A stretch of DNA of 23,401 nt from Saprolegnia diclina VS20. Lineage: Eukaryota > Oomycota > Saprolegniomycetes > Saprolegniales > Saprolegniaceae. Below the pieces are notes generated by a model. It worked only from the letters and a program-made list of their open reading frames with translations. It was not told the DNA's origin and made no database searches. Shown one piece after another: positions 9,504 to 19,733 of this stretch. Every line of letters begins with the position of its first letter. The first letter of the stretch is position 1. The stretch is from NCBI RefSeq assembly GCF_000281045.1, contig NW_008246069.1, positions 1,422,658-1,446,058 on the forward strand, written 5' to 3'. The translations under genes and the position numbers were made by a program.

Positions 9504-10709
9504 CTAAAAGAACTTGTTGATGTACACGATTGTGATCATGAGCACAAGCCACGTGAAGCTGTAGTTCCAGAACCACAGCGCGTGCAGGAGACTCGCAATG
9601 ACCGCGAGCACGACCAAAAGCGACTTGAAGAAGAGCGGGCGCGACGACGGAAGACTCGTGGCGACCGGCTTGTCAAACGTCCCGGTGCTCTTGGCGTAAA
9701 ACTGGCTCAAAAGCTCTTCCTTGGCCGCAAAGCGCTCGTATAGCCACGTGTCTGTCGACTCGGCCGCCATGACGTCGTCGAGCGTGAACCGGCGCACGTG
9801 GAAGTGCACGGCCGACGGGAACTGGCCAAAGAGCATGCGCAGCGGCGACGGGCGAATGCCCGACCGGAGCTCCGGGTACGCCATCGTCATGTCGAGGACG
9901 TACGTCGGGCGGAACTTGTCAATGCACAGCGCAAAACCCTTGAGGCGTGGCTCGAGGACGTAGTTGAACGGCGTGCGACCCTTGGCCTTTGCAAAGGCCT
10001 GCGACTCGGCAAACGTCTTGGCGTACAGCGCCGTGCCTTCGGGGAACATGGCCAGCCACGTGCCCCATGGTCGCGCGTGGTACGAGTCGATGATGCGACC
10101 GAGGCTGTCCTGGTCCTCAGCCCAGTTGCGCTGCACAAACGGAAACTTGAGAATGTTGAGCGCCCACCTACGCTGGCGTAAGAGACAGGCCCGAACATGC
10201 AAGGTCGCGCGTACCCGATGAGCGGGACGTTCTTGAGGCCGGCCTTGAGCATGGTCATGATGCGGTCGTGGCGACCAATCTTCATGGCAAAGTTCCTAAC
10301 GCAGAAATGAGGTTGGGCGCAGCGAAGCGAGCCCGCACCAGTGGAGGAGCCAGTCGATTTCGGTGCGGTGGTTGGAGATGAGCAAGATGCGGTCGCTGTC
10401 GTCGAACGCAAACGTCTCGCCGTCTTCGCCGGTCACAACGACATCCATGCCACCGAGATGCTCGAGGATGCCTGAGACCGTGGCGCAGAAGAGCCCCAGC
10501 ACGACGCGGTAGATGTGCTCGGCGACCGTCGGGCACGTCCAGGACAGCAGCAGCAGCGTGGGCACGACGATGTAGAAGCCAAAGCCGAGCGTCATGAGGA
10601 TGATGATCACGACGTACATGGCGCCGGCGAACTTGCCCGGGAGCGTCGGTGCGTCTTCGTACTGCGGGCCTGGGAACATGGCCTTGGGGCCGGTCTTGGC
10701 GTCGGCCAT
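9504..10709 (-). CDS. Membrane-bound lysophospholipid acyltransferase (AGPAT5/LCLAT1-like)
   Basis: Three exons on the minus strand, 10709-10339, 10295-10215 and 10167-9504, encode 371 residues. The introns are 43 and 47 bases with GT-AG ends. The ATG at 10709 has a good context (GCGATGG), and no other in-frame ATG lies upstream in the open stretch. A membrane segment at about residues 28-57 is followed by the catalytic NHX4D motif (N113-H114...D119 in NHRTEIDW). The acceptor motif FPEGT is at 192-196. The block YVLEPRLKGF..CIDKFR resembles the AGPAT5/LCLAT1 branch. Two C-terminal membrane helices end the protein (from about 327). Splicing joins TG|G to restore W124, and GG|G before WALNILKFPF. 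The family transfers acyl groups from acyl-CoA to lysophosphatidic acid or lysocardiolipin-type acceptors at the ER or mitochondria-associated membranes. The acceptor cannot be told from sequence. Confidence 0.92.
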
Positions 10710-10759
10710 CGCAGCGAAATTGGGCAATGGCCCATCCCGCTAAGCACGCTTGAAAGGAG

Positions 10760-10806
10760 CCAATCAGGACGCGGTATGTGCCATGGGCTTCTTCTTTTTA
10801 ACCAAT
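10760..10806 (-). promoter_or_regulatory. Two CCAAT boxes upstream of the acyltransferase
   Basis: CCAAT words on the plus strand at 10760-10764 and 10802-10806 (both followed by CA) lie 51 and 93 bases upstream of the ATG at 10709. The paired spacing of 42 bases and the similar flanks make them plausible promoter elements. No good initiator match lies between them and the start codon. Confidence 0.35.
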
Positions 10807-11705
10807 CAAAGCGAGGTGGTCGGCGTTCGAATTGGTAAGACTATTTCCGTGCCAAAGCGACTGTAATCGCCCGAGATTCGATCAACATCGAGGGATGCAA
10901 CAGCCGTCAATGTACGTGACTTTAAGCTATCTCGCAGGCAATCAAGTCGCCATTTGTACAAGACGATAGCAAGGACTTGGTTGTGACGTCATCGTCTGAT
11001 GTGATTGACATGGCCGGATCAGCCACTGTTGAAGCGACACTGCGGGAGGAGTGTTGGCCATGGATTTGGAGTTGATGCATTGACATCACGTTCATACTCC
11101 TGCAACGTCAGAACACGAAAAGCTCCAGATGGAGAGATAGTACGTCCGCGACCCAAACGTCCGTTCCACGGAGGTGAATGGAGCTGGAGATTTCGCAGAG
11201 ATCCACCAGCCATGGTGTCTCTACCTCGCCGTTTTACTATGGACGCCAAGCGTTGTGAGATTGACGGGGCATTTGCTGCGCTAAACACTGCGATTTTTGC
11301 CGTGTCGGTAGCCTGCCCCATGGTACAGGCAGAGCCATTTGGGACCACAAGACTATCAGTGTCCATTTCCATTCGAATATCGATGAAAGCACACTATTTC
11401 CGTCCAAGCGACATCGCGCGTCAACATTGTCGCGTGGGGATTGGTTAAAACACAGTCGATTGTTCTCCAATCGGCGTGCGGTAACAGTATCATGTTTCAC
11501 AAGCTTTTTGTTGGAGTGCCAGCACCGCCGTTAATTTAATTATACAGCCTGACCATACCAATGGCAAGTGCGTTCCCAGCGTCGGCCTTCGAATCAGCGC
11601 ATTTTTATTCAAACCTCTCAGAATGCATGCGCGCCGGCCGCGGATTGGTCCATTTTTGTCGAATTGGGCCATTTCCGAACGCGACGCCTGGCGGATACCC
11701 GAGCC
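10807..11705. other. Intergenic stretch, about 0.9 kb, no gene seen
   Basis: This lies between the divergent acyltransferase and the SUMO-like-BTB gene. Open frames (for example 11019-11372 minus and 11005-11448 plus) overlap on opposite strands and lack the GC-rich third-position bias of the real genes. ATTGG words near 11644 and 11663 may belong to the promoter of the downstream gene. Nothing else was recognised. Confidence 0.55.
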
Positions 11706-12898
11706 ATGAACCGCAACGTGCGAGGAGACAATGTAGAGTTCACGGTCAAGGTAGACGCATGGCTCCATGGACCTGCATGAACATGCAGCGCTAGGCCGTG
11801 GAAGACCTGGTTCTCTCGGGCACCGAGCGCTCCGTGGTCCGCGTTCCGGCCAACAACATGTACTCGTGCTTGATGCAGAAGACGCAGCGCTTCTCGTCGC
11901 TCTTCCGCCACTACAGCAAGCACCATGGCCTGCCCCGCGAGTCGCTGGACTTTTGCTTCATGGTAGCCTTCCTGACCTGGCGCATGGCCGACGCCTGCCT
12001 GTTTAGAACCTCCTCAGTCTTGAAGATTCGCCCGAGTCGGTGCACCTGCAAAAGGTACAGACCGCGTTTATGCATGCCAGTATTGACGACGACGTGGCAT
12101 GCGCAGAACGACGTGATCCACGTGCGCCACCGCCGCCCGTTGGCCATTGTCCCACCACCTCGCCTCTCGGACGAAGAGTACTTTACGTCGATGCGTCGCC
12201 TCCTCGAGGTAAACGTCCGCTGCCTATATGCATGGGCTTTATCGTGGCGCGTGCAGAGTGGCGACAATAGCGACGTGGTGTTGCGGGTTGGCGCGGATGC
12301 CAAGGAGCTTCGCGGCCACAAGCTCATTTTGACGACGCGCTGCGAAGTCTTTAACGCGATGCTTAGATCAGACTCGATGCGAGAGAGCGAGAACGGCGTC
12401 GTTGTTTTGCGAGACGACTGCCCGGACATGGTCCGCCGGCTCCTCGAATTCATCTACACGAACCGGATCGCCGATCTCGCCATGCTCACGGCGACGGTAC
12501 GACTCCATAAGATCCTGGCTTGTCGCCTCACAAACTGCAACATGTAGCAACTCATTGAGCTCCTCGCGCTCGCCGAACAGTACCTCTTGCGCACGATGAA
12601 GGAGCTCTGCGAAGCCGCGGCCGTCGAACTCATCTCGAACGACCACTGCGCCAAGCTCCTCAGCGCCGCCGAGCGCTACAACGCGCAGTTCCTCAAGGAC
12701 TCGTGCGTCAAGCACATTGTGGAAAACATGCAAGACATTGTCGACGAAGACGCCTTTTGCCACGAGATCCAGCAGTGCCCATCGCTCGCGATCATCATCA
12801 TGAAGGCCCACAGCGCCCACAGCACGTCGTTCTCGCCCGAGCCCGCGGCCAAGCGACGACGCTTCAACATGCCCAACGAAGAGTCCGACTACGAGTGA
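11706..12898 (+). CDS. SUMO-like + BTB/POZ + BACK-like protein, candidate CUL3 adaptor
   Basis: The six exons are 11706-11750, 11795-11962, 12007-12054, 12107-12208, 12257-12496 and 12548-12898. All junctions are phase 0 with GT-AG ends and introns of 44-52 bases, giving 317 residues. After splicing, residues 9-97 read like a SUMO/Rad60-SLD fold: VEFTVK strand, LFRHYSKHHGLP helix, SLDFCF strand, then SPESVHLQKNDVIHVRHR, close to SUMO's TPEDLDMEDGDIIE. There is no C-terminal di-glycine, so it is a fixed domain and not a modifier. Residues 122-216 are a BTB domain (NSDVVLRVG, LRGHKLILTTR, VFNAMLRS, LLEFIYTNRI). A BACK-like helical part (217-290) and a basic patch KRRR at 303-306, a possible nuclear signal, follow. 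The layout recalls SPOP with the MATH domain replaced by a SUMO-like one. A role in ubiquitin ligation is inference from the BTB family. Confidence 0.85.
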
Positions 12899-13244
12899 AG
12901 CGCGTGTGTTTGTATTTAATGGCATCGAACGAGCGTACATACGACTGACTAATCTTGTGGGAGCCCATACCGCGGAGACTCGAGCAGTAGCCTGCACCCA
13001 TCGATCGAATCTCTGCCGCCTGTCCCGGCGCGTGGGACAGAACCGAGCGTCCACGCCGCCGTCTGAGTCTCTGCGCGTTCTCAGGTGCTCCTGCGACAAC
13101 ATTGACCATCTTGGGACGAGACTTGTAGTACTAGTAGGAGACTAGCGACTAAAGAGTTGAAGGAAGTGCAGCGAAATTAAGTTAACAGTAAGCGAAAAGA
13201 GTGAAGAGGGCGAGGCAACGACGACACGACGGAGAGGGCGGGGT
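12899..13244. other. Convergent 3'-3' intergenic stretch, nothing recognised
   Basis: These 346 bases lie between two convergent genes. No coding bias, RNA gene or repeat is visible; both 3' untranslated regions are expected here. Confidence 0.55.
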
Positions 13245-14063
13245 TTAGTCGTCGAGGAAGAACTCGAGCATCGCAAGGTCGTGGCCGCGCACGGGCCCGT
13301 TGTTGGTCGGCGTGAGGCTCGGCAGCGGCGCGCGCGGGCTCCAATCGGGTGCGAAGAAGCTCGTGTGCGAGAGGAGACTGGTAAACTCGTTCGAGTACTG
13401 CGTCGTGGTCGGCGCCGACGAGGTGCCCGAGCTGGTTGAGCTGGTGGCGATGCCATCTTTTGTCCGCCACGCGCTCACGCGCGGCAGCGTGAGTGCCGAG
13501 AGGTGTGGCAGCGCGCCGTCGTGGTGCAGGCTGTGGTGGTGGTGCGAATGATGATGGTGGTGGTGGTGCGAATGGTCCCACGCGCTGAGCTTCTTGACCG
13601 GGTACGCCTCCATGGACGTGGTGACGTCAAGCGCGCTGCGCTTGAACTTGCGCCGGAGCGCGTTCTCGTCGCTCGAGTAGTCGTCCTGGGACGACGACGA
13701 CGCCGACGACGACGACTTGATCTTGGCCTCGAGGCGGCGCGACATGCGCATCGCGCTCTGCTTGCGGTCGCTGCGTTTCTTGATCTCGTTTTGCTTGCGC
13801 CGGTGGAGCTCGCAGAGCATGAGGAGCTTGCCGTTCTTCTTGGTCGTGCGCATGTTGGTGCACGTGCCCGTCTTGTACTGGCACTTCATCTCGGGCGACG
13901 CGGCTTGCGGCGGCGGCGACATCTTGGTGAGGAGCGACGTCAAGTCGGCCCGCGGGTACGTGCGGGGCACATCGTCCTCTGACGTCATCGACGCCGTCGG
14001 GCTGCTGCATGCAGTGCCAATGAGGTGCCGGAAGGACGTGGCCGCAGTCGGGAGGTTGAACAT
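13245..14063 (-). CDS. Putative nuclear protein with C-x6-C-x15-C-x2-H motif and His run
   Basis: This is an intronless open frame of 272 codons from ATG 14063 (MFNLPTAATSF) to TAA at 13247-13245. The frame stays open upstream to about 14234 but without another ATG, so an upstream exon cannot be excluded. Residues C61, C68, C84 and H87 form C-x6-C-x15-C-x2-H, a possible zinc site. A strongly basic stretch follows directly (RRKQNEIKKRSDRK, residues 88-101). I recall the pattern of Cys, N-x-R, K..G, LC..HR.K in many uncharacterised oomycete proteins; that is memory, not a search. Further on are a Ser/Asp-rich segment (116-133), a His-rich run (165-181) and an acidic-hydrophobic C-terminus (LAMLEFFLDD). 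This composition suits a DNA- or RNA-binding regulator with a short activation-like tail. The function is unknown. Confidence 0.72.
   Translation of the reverse strand: MFNLPTAATSFRHLIGTACSSPTASMTSEDDVPRTYPRADLTSLLTKMSPPPQAASPEMKCQYKTGTCTNMRTTKKNGKLLMLCELHRRKQNEIKKRSDRKQSAMRMSRRLEAKIKSSSSASSSSQDDYSSDENALRRKFKRSALDVTTSMEAYPVKKLSAWDHSHHHHHHHSHHHHSLHHDGALPHLSALTLPRVSAWRTKDGIATSSTSSGTSSAPTTTQYSNEFTSLLSHTSFFAPDWSPRAPLPSLTPTNNGPVRGHDLAMLEFFLDD
13531..13575 (-). repeat. CAC/CAT triplet run coding for polyhistidine
   Basis: On the plus strand this reads as GTGGTG/ATGATG-type triplets. On the coding strand it gives about seven plus four histidines split by a serine. The mixed CAC/CAT codons suggest a maintained tract more than a fresh slippage product. 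Confidence 0.75.
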
Positions 14064-14234
14064 GATGGTGCTGTGGTACTTGTCCAGGACGGCGCAGGTT
14101 GGGATCTGAGGTGTAAGAGATGCATCGCGCGACGGGTCCGTTTCGGTAGAGTTCAGATCTTTCCATTTCCCGATCGCGCTTGGGGCCGGCAAATAAGGCT
14201 CCCAGAAATAGTAGCCTCTCCGCCCAGATTGCAC

Positions 14235-15223
14235 TTGCCGTTTGTATGCAAACTGAGAATCTGGCGCCAGTGGCTGTATATCCTACCGCTTGACTAGACG
14301 TTGGACCATGCACCGTGCCCGTACGTACATCATTGATGTATCCATCCGTGCATAAATACATCTGAGAGCTTGGGCTGTGTATGTGGCATGTGGCCAGACG
14401 AGGTTGATTCGATCGTCGCCGGCCTTGTTTCGACTTTTGCCGTGGAAGGTCGTCGCCACCGTTATCACGGCGTTGCTCACGACGTGTGCCACACTACATT
14501 GGCAAGGAGGTTTCCTTGCCGCTGGTTCGGCGAGATGGGAACAGTGGCATCTTGCCAGCACTGCACCTACGCTTCTGCACAACGACATTCTGAAGTACGT
14601 CACCGCGCTCACCATCGTGCGAGTGCGCTTCCGAGCGAGAGGGCACGGCGCCACTTGCACTGGGTTTCCTGTCGCAGATACCTCGCTCAGTAGCCCTTTG
14701 TCGTCGTCGTCTCGGTGACAGAGTCCTCCGCCTCGGTTTAGATAAATATCTTTCGATAGCCAGCGTCGAGGAAGCCACGTCGAATTGAGAAAAAAGAAGA
14801 CGTGGCGATCTCGCCACCACCCACCATCACTTGCGTCCACGCACGGTTGCGGTGCCAGCGCAAGGTAGAAACGGCATTTTCTTCCGCGCTCCCGACCCGA
14901 AAAGGTTGTCACTCGATGGGAGGATGCCGTCATCATCCTGCGGTATGCGTCTTGCACCACGGTGCAGTGGCCAGTGGCGGCACCAAGTGATTTCGCGTCG
15001 ACGACCTTTGGCGCCGCGTCGCAAATTGCAGAGATATCCGACAAACTCAGATTCGTTGCGCCACGGAGGAAACGGCTCTTTCGCTCCCCTAGACCCTAGT
15101 CACGGCGCAACGGGTGGTGCAGAACGTTCCATGCGACCAAGCGATGCACACTGTAAACAGAGCGCGCATGTTCGAACCTCACATGTTCGTATACTTATAT
15201 ATCAACGACTCGACACTAGACAT
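14235..15223. other. Intergenic stretch, about 1 kb, no gene seen
   Basis: This is the upstream region of the Cys/His-motif gene and the downstream region of the folate-biopterin transporter. The longest frame (14283-15044, minus) overlaps competing frames on the plus strand, lacks the local codon bias and shows no domain. No tRNA-like box pair or repeat was found by eye. Confidence 0.55.
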
Positions 15224-16930
15224 CTACTCTGGGGACGACACGCAGCCGTTGCCGCCTGCAATCCGGAGGCAGTACGTTGACGAGAAGAACGAGAGCGCGT
15301 TCGTCACGAGGGCGTAAATGAGCACGAGGATGAAGCCAATGATGGTGGCGGCACCGCCAATCTTACTCGACTCCCCGCGACGCTTGAGCAGCTGCACATG
15401 GCCTTTTTGGCGGGGGAGGAGCACGAGGAAGACTAGCGCAGCGAGCTTGACCGTGTACGAAATCAAAAAACAGTACGTCGCCTGCCAGCGCACGGTCGCG
15501 TCGTCGCGCCGAAGGTCGTCCCGCGACACGTCAAAGAACGAGTCGACCGTCTTGTACAGGACAGGGCCAAAGAGGTACCCGAGGTTTGAGACGGACGACG
15601 TGAGCGAGTAGATGAGCCCTTCGTTACCAACGTCGGCAATCTCGACACTGGCGTAGGCGGAGAAGAGGAAAGGAACGTTCATCGGCTGGTCCATGAGCAT
15701 CGTGCCCGTGAGGAACGCATACTGGTTGCGGTTGACGCCCCAAACACACGTGAGCTGGACCAGCGCGCGCATTGCGACCCAGAGAATGCTCGACCAGACA
15801 ATCGACGAGCGCCAATCCCAGTGCAGCGCGTACTTGCCGAGGGCCCACATCGTCACAGGACCAAAGAGACCGCCGACGAGCGAGAAGAGTTGCATGTTGA
15901 GCGACTCGGCTTGGACCCAGTCGGACGTCATCGGGCTGCTCACGGTCTCGTCAAAGAACGAGAAGACGTTGCTGAAAAAGTTGTAGGCGCAGAATTGGTA
16001 CATGACGCGGAGCTGCACGAGCTGCCAAAAGCCTCGAAAGTAGTGGCGCAGCGAGACGCGCTCGACGCGGATTTCGACCATCCACCAGATCGAGGCGGCG
16101 AGGCCAAGGAGCGACGGCACGACCAGAATCCCATAGACGACCGACGGCGTGATCGACCAGTCAAACGACCCGCCGTACTGGTAGCTGTTCATGCAAAAGC
16201 CCACGAGCAGCGCCGGAATTTGCCGGAACGAGTCGCGGACCACATAGCACGTCGTCTGAATGCGGCCACGCTGCGCGATGGGTTCGGACGAGACCGCGAC
16301 CATGACCGAGCCCACGGTCGCCAGCGTCGAGAGCAAAATGAAGAGACCGCCGCTGTTGGGCGCGCTCGCGTTGATGTAGTTGGCCTTGTCGTGCGCCGAG
16401 ATGTTGGCGAGCGGAAGGCCATCGAGGTCTTTGCGGCCATAGTATGGTGCCGGAAACGACGTGGCCGCCATGAGCCCGCAGCTCGCGGCGCAGAGGACCC
16501 ACCCGATCATCATGTACGACCGACGCTGGTAGCCATTGATGGGAAAGCAGTCGGAGATGATGCCCATAAAGATCTTGAGACTCCATGGCAGACTCATGAG
16601 CGCCGAGTAGGACGCCACTTGGTACCCTTGCATCTGCAGGTAGACGTTGTAGAGCGGGTACGCCAAGGCTGGGAGCGTCCCGAGGATGAGGCCGATGCCG
16701 GCGTACTGCGTAAAGAGCCCGAGGGCCTCGGAACTGAGAAGGTGGATGGCACCACCTTCGCGGAGCGCACCGTCGCCCGTCTTGTCGAGCATGCTCTCGT
16801 CGTAGTGCGTCGAGCTGTCGTGGAAGACGGTGTAGTCATCGAGCTGCTTCTCGTCAAAGAGCCAGACCTTACTGGTCGTCTCGGACGCCTTGCTTGCCGT
16901 GCTGCTGTTGGCGCTATGGGCCATGCTCAT
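15224..16930 (-). CDS. Folate-biopterin transporter (FBT/BT1 family, MFS)
   Basis: This is a single exon of 568 residues from ATG 16930 to its stop at 15226-15224; the ATG at 16924 (third codon) is an alternative. A hydrophilic N-terminus of about 65 residues precedes roughly 12 membrane helices. The signature SLPWSLKIFMGIISDCFP followed by NGYQRRSYMMIGW (residues 113-144) matches the conserved helix-loop-helix of the BT1/FBT family. The segment EPIAQRGRIQTTCYVVRD is the second conserved block. Two NxS sites lie in the hydrophilic loop after helix 4 (NIS, NAS). Family members in Leishmania, plants and cyanobacteria import folates or biopterin, and oomycetes carry many copies. Position in the plasma membrane or an organelle membrane and the substrate are not decided by the sequence. 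No close initiator element was seen. Confidence 0.92.
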   Translation of the reverse strand: MSMAHSANSSTASKASETTSKVWLFDEKQLDDYTVFHDSSTHYDESMLDKTGDGALREGGAIHLLSSEALGLFTQYAGIGLILGTLPALAYPLYNVYLQMQGYQVASYSALMSLPWSLKIFMGIISDCFPINGYQRRSYMMIGWVLCAASCGLMAATSFPAPYYGRKDLDGLPLANISAHDKANYINASAPNSGGLFILLSTLATVGSVMVAVSSEPIAQRGRIQTTCYVVRDSFRQIPALLVGFCMNSYQYGGSFDWSITPSVVYGILVVPSLLGLAASIWWMVEIRVERVSLRHYFRGFWQLVQLRVMYQFCAYNFFSNVFSFFDETVSSPMTSDWVQAESLNMQLFSLVGGLFGPVTMWALGKYALHWDWRSSIVWSSILWVAMRALVQLTCVWGVNRNQYAFLTGTMLMDQPMNVPFLFSAYASVEIADVGNEGLIYSLTSSVSNLGYLFGPVLYKTVDSFFDVSRDDLRRDDATVRWQATYCFLISYTVKLAALVFLVLLPRQKGHVQLLKRRGESSKIGGAATIIGFILVLIYALVTNALSFFSSTYCLRIAGGNGCVSSPE

Positions 16931-19733
16931 GCGGGGTACGGCGCAAAATCACAACTGCCGCCCGAGAAAAGGACGCAGCGTTGTACGTAAGAACGACGCC
17001 AGCTGGTTGGTGGCAACATTGGGTAAAGCCACCGTGGGTGGCCGCTCGCCTCGGAAGCAAATCTGGTGCGAGACTGCAAAAGAACATCCTGGATGCCTGG
17101 GTGTTGCGTCCACCTCCGTCACGAGAGGACGTATCATCATCGTCGCGGCGTCGAGTCCGTGGATGCGCAGTTACTACATCGAATTACCATCGGTTCAAAC
17201 CTCGGCGACGCTGAAAACGAACGCCACGCGCGCGGGTGGTTGCGAATTCGCTTAACAAGTGCGCCCACCCGCTTCTACGCCAAGACGACCAACGCGGACA
17301 GACTGGATAGAAAGGACCCGCGATGACTAACCCAGCATGCGGGACTGTACTTGCATGAGCGAATTTGAGCAAACGGCAAAGTGGCGCGTTTTGCCTCGGA
17401 CCTCGCTGCGCATATGGGAAAAGCCCCTTCTTTTGACTGTCCCGTGCCAATCTGCAGTGTACTGCACGGTAGCACAGAAGATGCACGTGCCACGTATGAC
17501 TCGACGGCGGCGACGAGTAGCCACAAACAATTCTACAAACCTTGAAGCGGACGCGACATCAGGACAGGCGACACCGTCCCATCGCCCAGTGTACCTGCAA
17601 CGAACGTCGTCCTCCCACCGCTGCTCCTTCTGCGCTAGTGGCGCCTTGCGTGGCTTTGTGCCCAAGTGATGGAGGCAGCTGGACAGACATGCGCTTCTAC
17701 AGCTGCCGCAACAAGAGCCACAGATTCACCCGAGCTCTTATTTCGCGGACGCCACGTGAGCAGGACGCAAGTCTCGAGTGTCTATGCAGATTGTAACTAT
17801 GCTATGACGATGGCTCGATGGATAGCACGGATGCTTGGCAGGCGTGTAGCGGTCGCGCGTGGACGTAGCGTTGCACCCATTTCCTATCACATGCATGTTA
17901 GTCTTCCCGCCAAGATGCACGCAACATTGTATTGCCAGGGTCCAGACAATGGTCAAGTGGCGGCCACCAATCACTAGGATAGAACCGCTCCCGCCCGCTA
18001 GCTGCACTGTGCGTAATGCAGCGGATGTCATGTTGTTTCTTTCGTGCATACACGTGCAAGCCCATCCTCAAATCTTTTCCGCTAAGGACGTCGATATGTA
18101 GTCATCGTTGGTGGAGTAGAGGCTCCGAGCGTCGTAGGGGCCAACGCTATTCGCACCAGTGCTCTGAAAAGATCAACGCCGAACAGGATTCGTCGAGAAC
18201 AACATATCGCGGCCGTCGTAGCGACGCGACGGCACAGAAAGGACATCGCTCTTTGCACCATCTCGTGGCAGCACCTTATATGTACTACGTCGTTTGGGCG
18301 CACTGTCATCGTCGTCGTCGTTGTTTGCACGCACTGTTGGCACTCGAGACGCCTGAGGACGAGCCATCATTCCACTGAAAACATGTGGTACACTGCCAGC
18401 CGTCCATTTTTCCGACCACGTGCTGGCTCCAGTGGCACAAAAAAGAAATCCAAAATGGACTTGAATGTTTGGTTCACAGAGTCTACCGAACCTACGCAAC
18501 CGCACAGAACAAGAAAAGTACAATTCGCGAGCTGCTGATTCTGGTTCGGTGGCGTGGCCGCCAAGGAATTGTTGCGGGTTTGACCTCTTTGTCTTCCTCG
18601 CGACACACAAGAGCAGCTACGAGAGCGTACTTCATGAGCAAACTTGATTCTTGCAACTCCACGCATGGATCACTGGCAAGGACAACAAAGGTGGGTTTGC
18701 GCGATTACGGTGTACCTTGATTTCAGGACGCGTCAACAGTGATAGGCGCAGCGCACCGACCAGGTTTGTATGCATGCGTGCCGGCAAGCTACTCGAGCGA
18801 CGATTACGTGCGCAAGCAGTCAAGTCGTGTGGCGGGGTACTGTGTAAAGTAGCGCGCGCACAGCGCTGATAGCTCCCAGCGCGCCCATCGTTCTCCTCGA
18901 AAGGCCATCGCAGTGCAGTGTACTACCTCGAGCAAACGCACCGCCCGTGGTACACTGAGTAGCTCCTTGGGTTGCACCTTCTGGCTCGGAGAGGTGATCG
19001 TCGAATTTATTGCTTCCTTCTGACGCCAGATTGCTGGCCATCAAGGCGCCATCGGCAAGGGCAAACCACGGCAACACCCAACGCCTCGAGCGACTCATAG
19101 CAGCCTCGTCTTCCGAGAAGATTCGGGTGGCAGGATCGCTGTTCTATTCCAAACACTCACGCAGTGGTGCGGAGGTCGAAAATACTGTAGCGCCCGAAAA
19201 TGTCGAGCAACGAACGAACGATCAACCATAGCGTCGCAAGCTGTTGCTTTGCACAAAGTTCGATTGCAGTGTCGTGTTCGAAACGAGCTGGTTTGTTTCA
19301 AAAGTTCCAGCAGCCAACGTTCCTTGGCCATCAACCTGTTCGCCTTCACGAAGAAACGCGAGAAGACGACGAAGCCTTTTGCCGGGCACCAGCTCTGGGC
19401 ACCTGGTTCTACAATCTGGTTCAATATTGCTCACACAGCTCGCCGCGCCGTGGTGCCTTCGCTTGACGAGTCGCTCCATGCCCTACGCGCCGACCCTTGG
19501 TGTGCTCGCTACCTCATTCCCAACTCAAATTGAGCCTCGACCAAGCGCCCTCAGCTTGACGTACCGGCCAAACCTCACGAGCGCACTAGGAAGTCCACCA
19601 TCTTCACTATATAATTGCATGTTAATAACTCATTTCAACAAATATTGCTTACACAGCGATGCACTGCTCTGGTGGCAGTCCGGAACGTTCTCGCTGTCTT
19701 CCCCATCTGTACAAATCATCTCTCTTACGGCAC
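16931..19733. other. Gene-poor stretch of 2.8 kb
   Basis: This is the longest stretch without a supportable gene. All open frames are below about 150 codons, overlap on both strands, and lack the third-position GC bias of the neighbours. The best of them are 18173-18610 minus, whose tail holds a poly-Asp run and basic residues, and 18820-19098 minus, which starts with a weakly hydrophobic N-terminus. Neither shows a domain. No terminal repeats, transposase motif or RNA gene was recognised. The right end (about 19600-19730) is AT-rich and probably 3' flank of the dynein gene. Confidence 0.55.

Noticed and set aside
11019-11372. 117-codon minus frame in the gap before the SUMO-like-BTB gene
   Set aside because: Codon use unlike neighbours, no domain, and an overlapping plus frame (11005-11448) of similar quality.
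14283-15044. 253-codon minus frame between the Cys/His-motif gene and the transporter
   Set aside because: Length is near what GC-rich DNA gives by chance; third positions are not GC-rich; no motif; its start lies in sequence with competing frames.
15165-15205. TTCGAACC word that resembles a tRNA internal promoter box
   Set aside because: The sequence does not complete the box consensus, and no cloverleaf arms or upstream box could be found.
15821-16990. 389-codon plus frame over the folate-biopterin transporter
   Set aside because: Arg/Val/Asp-rich antisense shadow of a clear 12-helix membrane protein.
18820-19098. Possible small secreted protein on the minus strand
   Set aside because: The N-terminus is only weakly hydrophobic, there is no RxLR- or LxLFLAK-like effector motif, and codon use is not gene-like.
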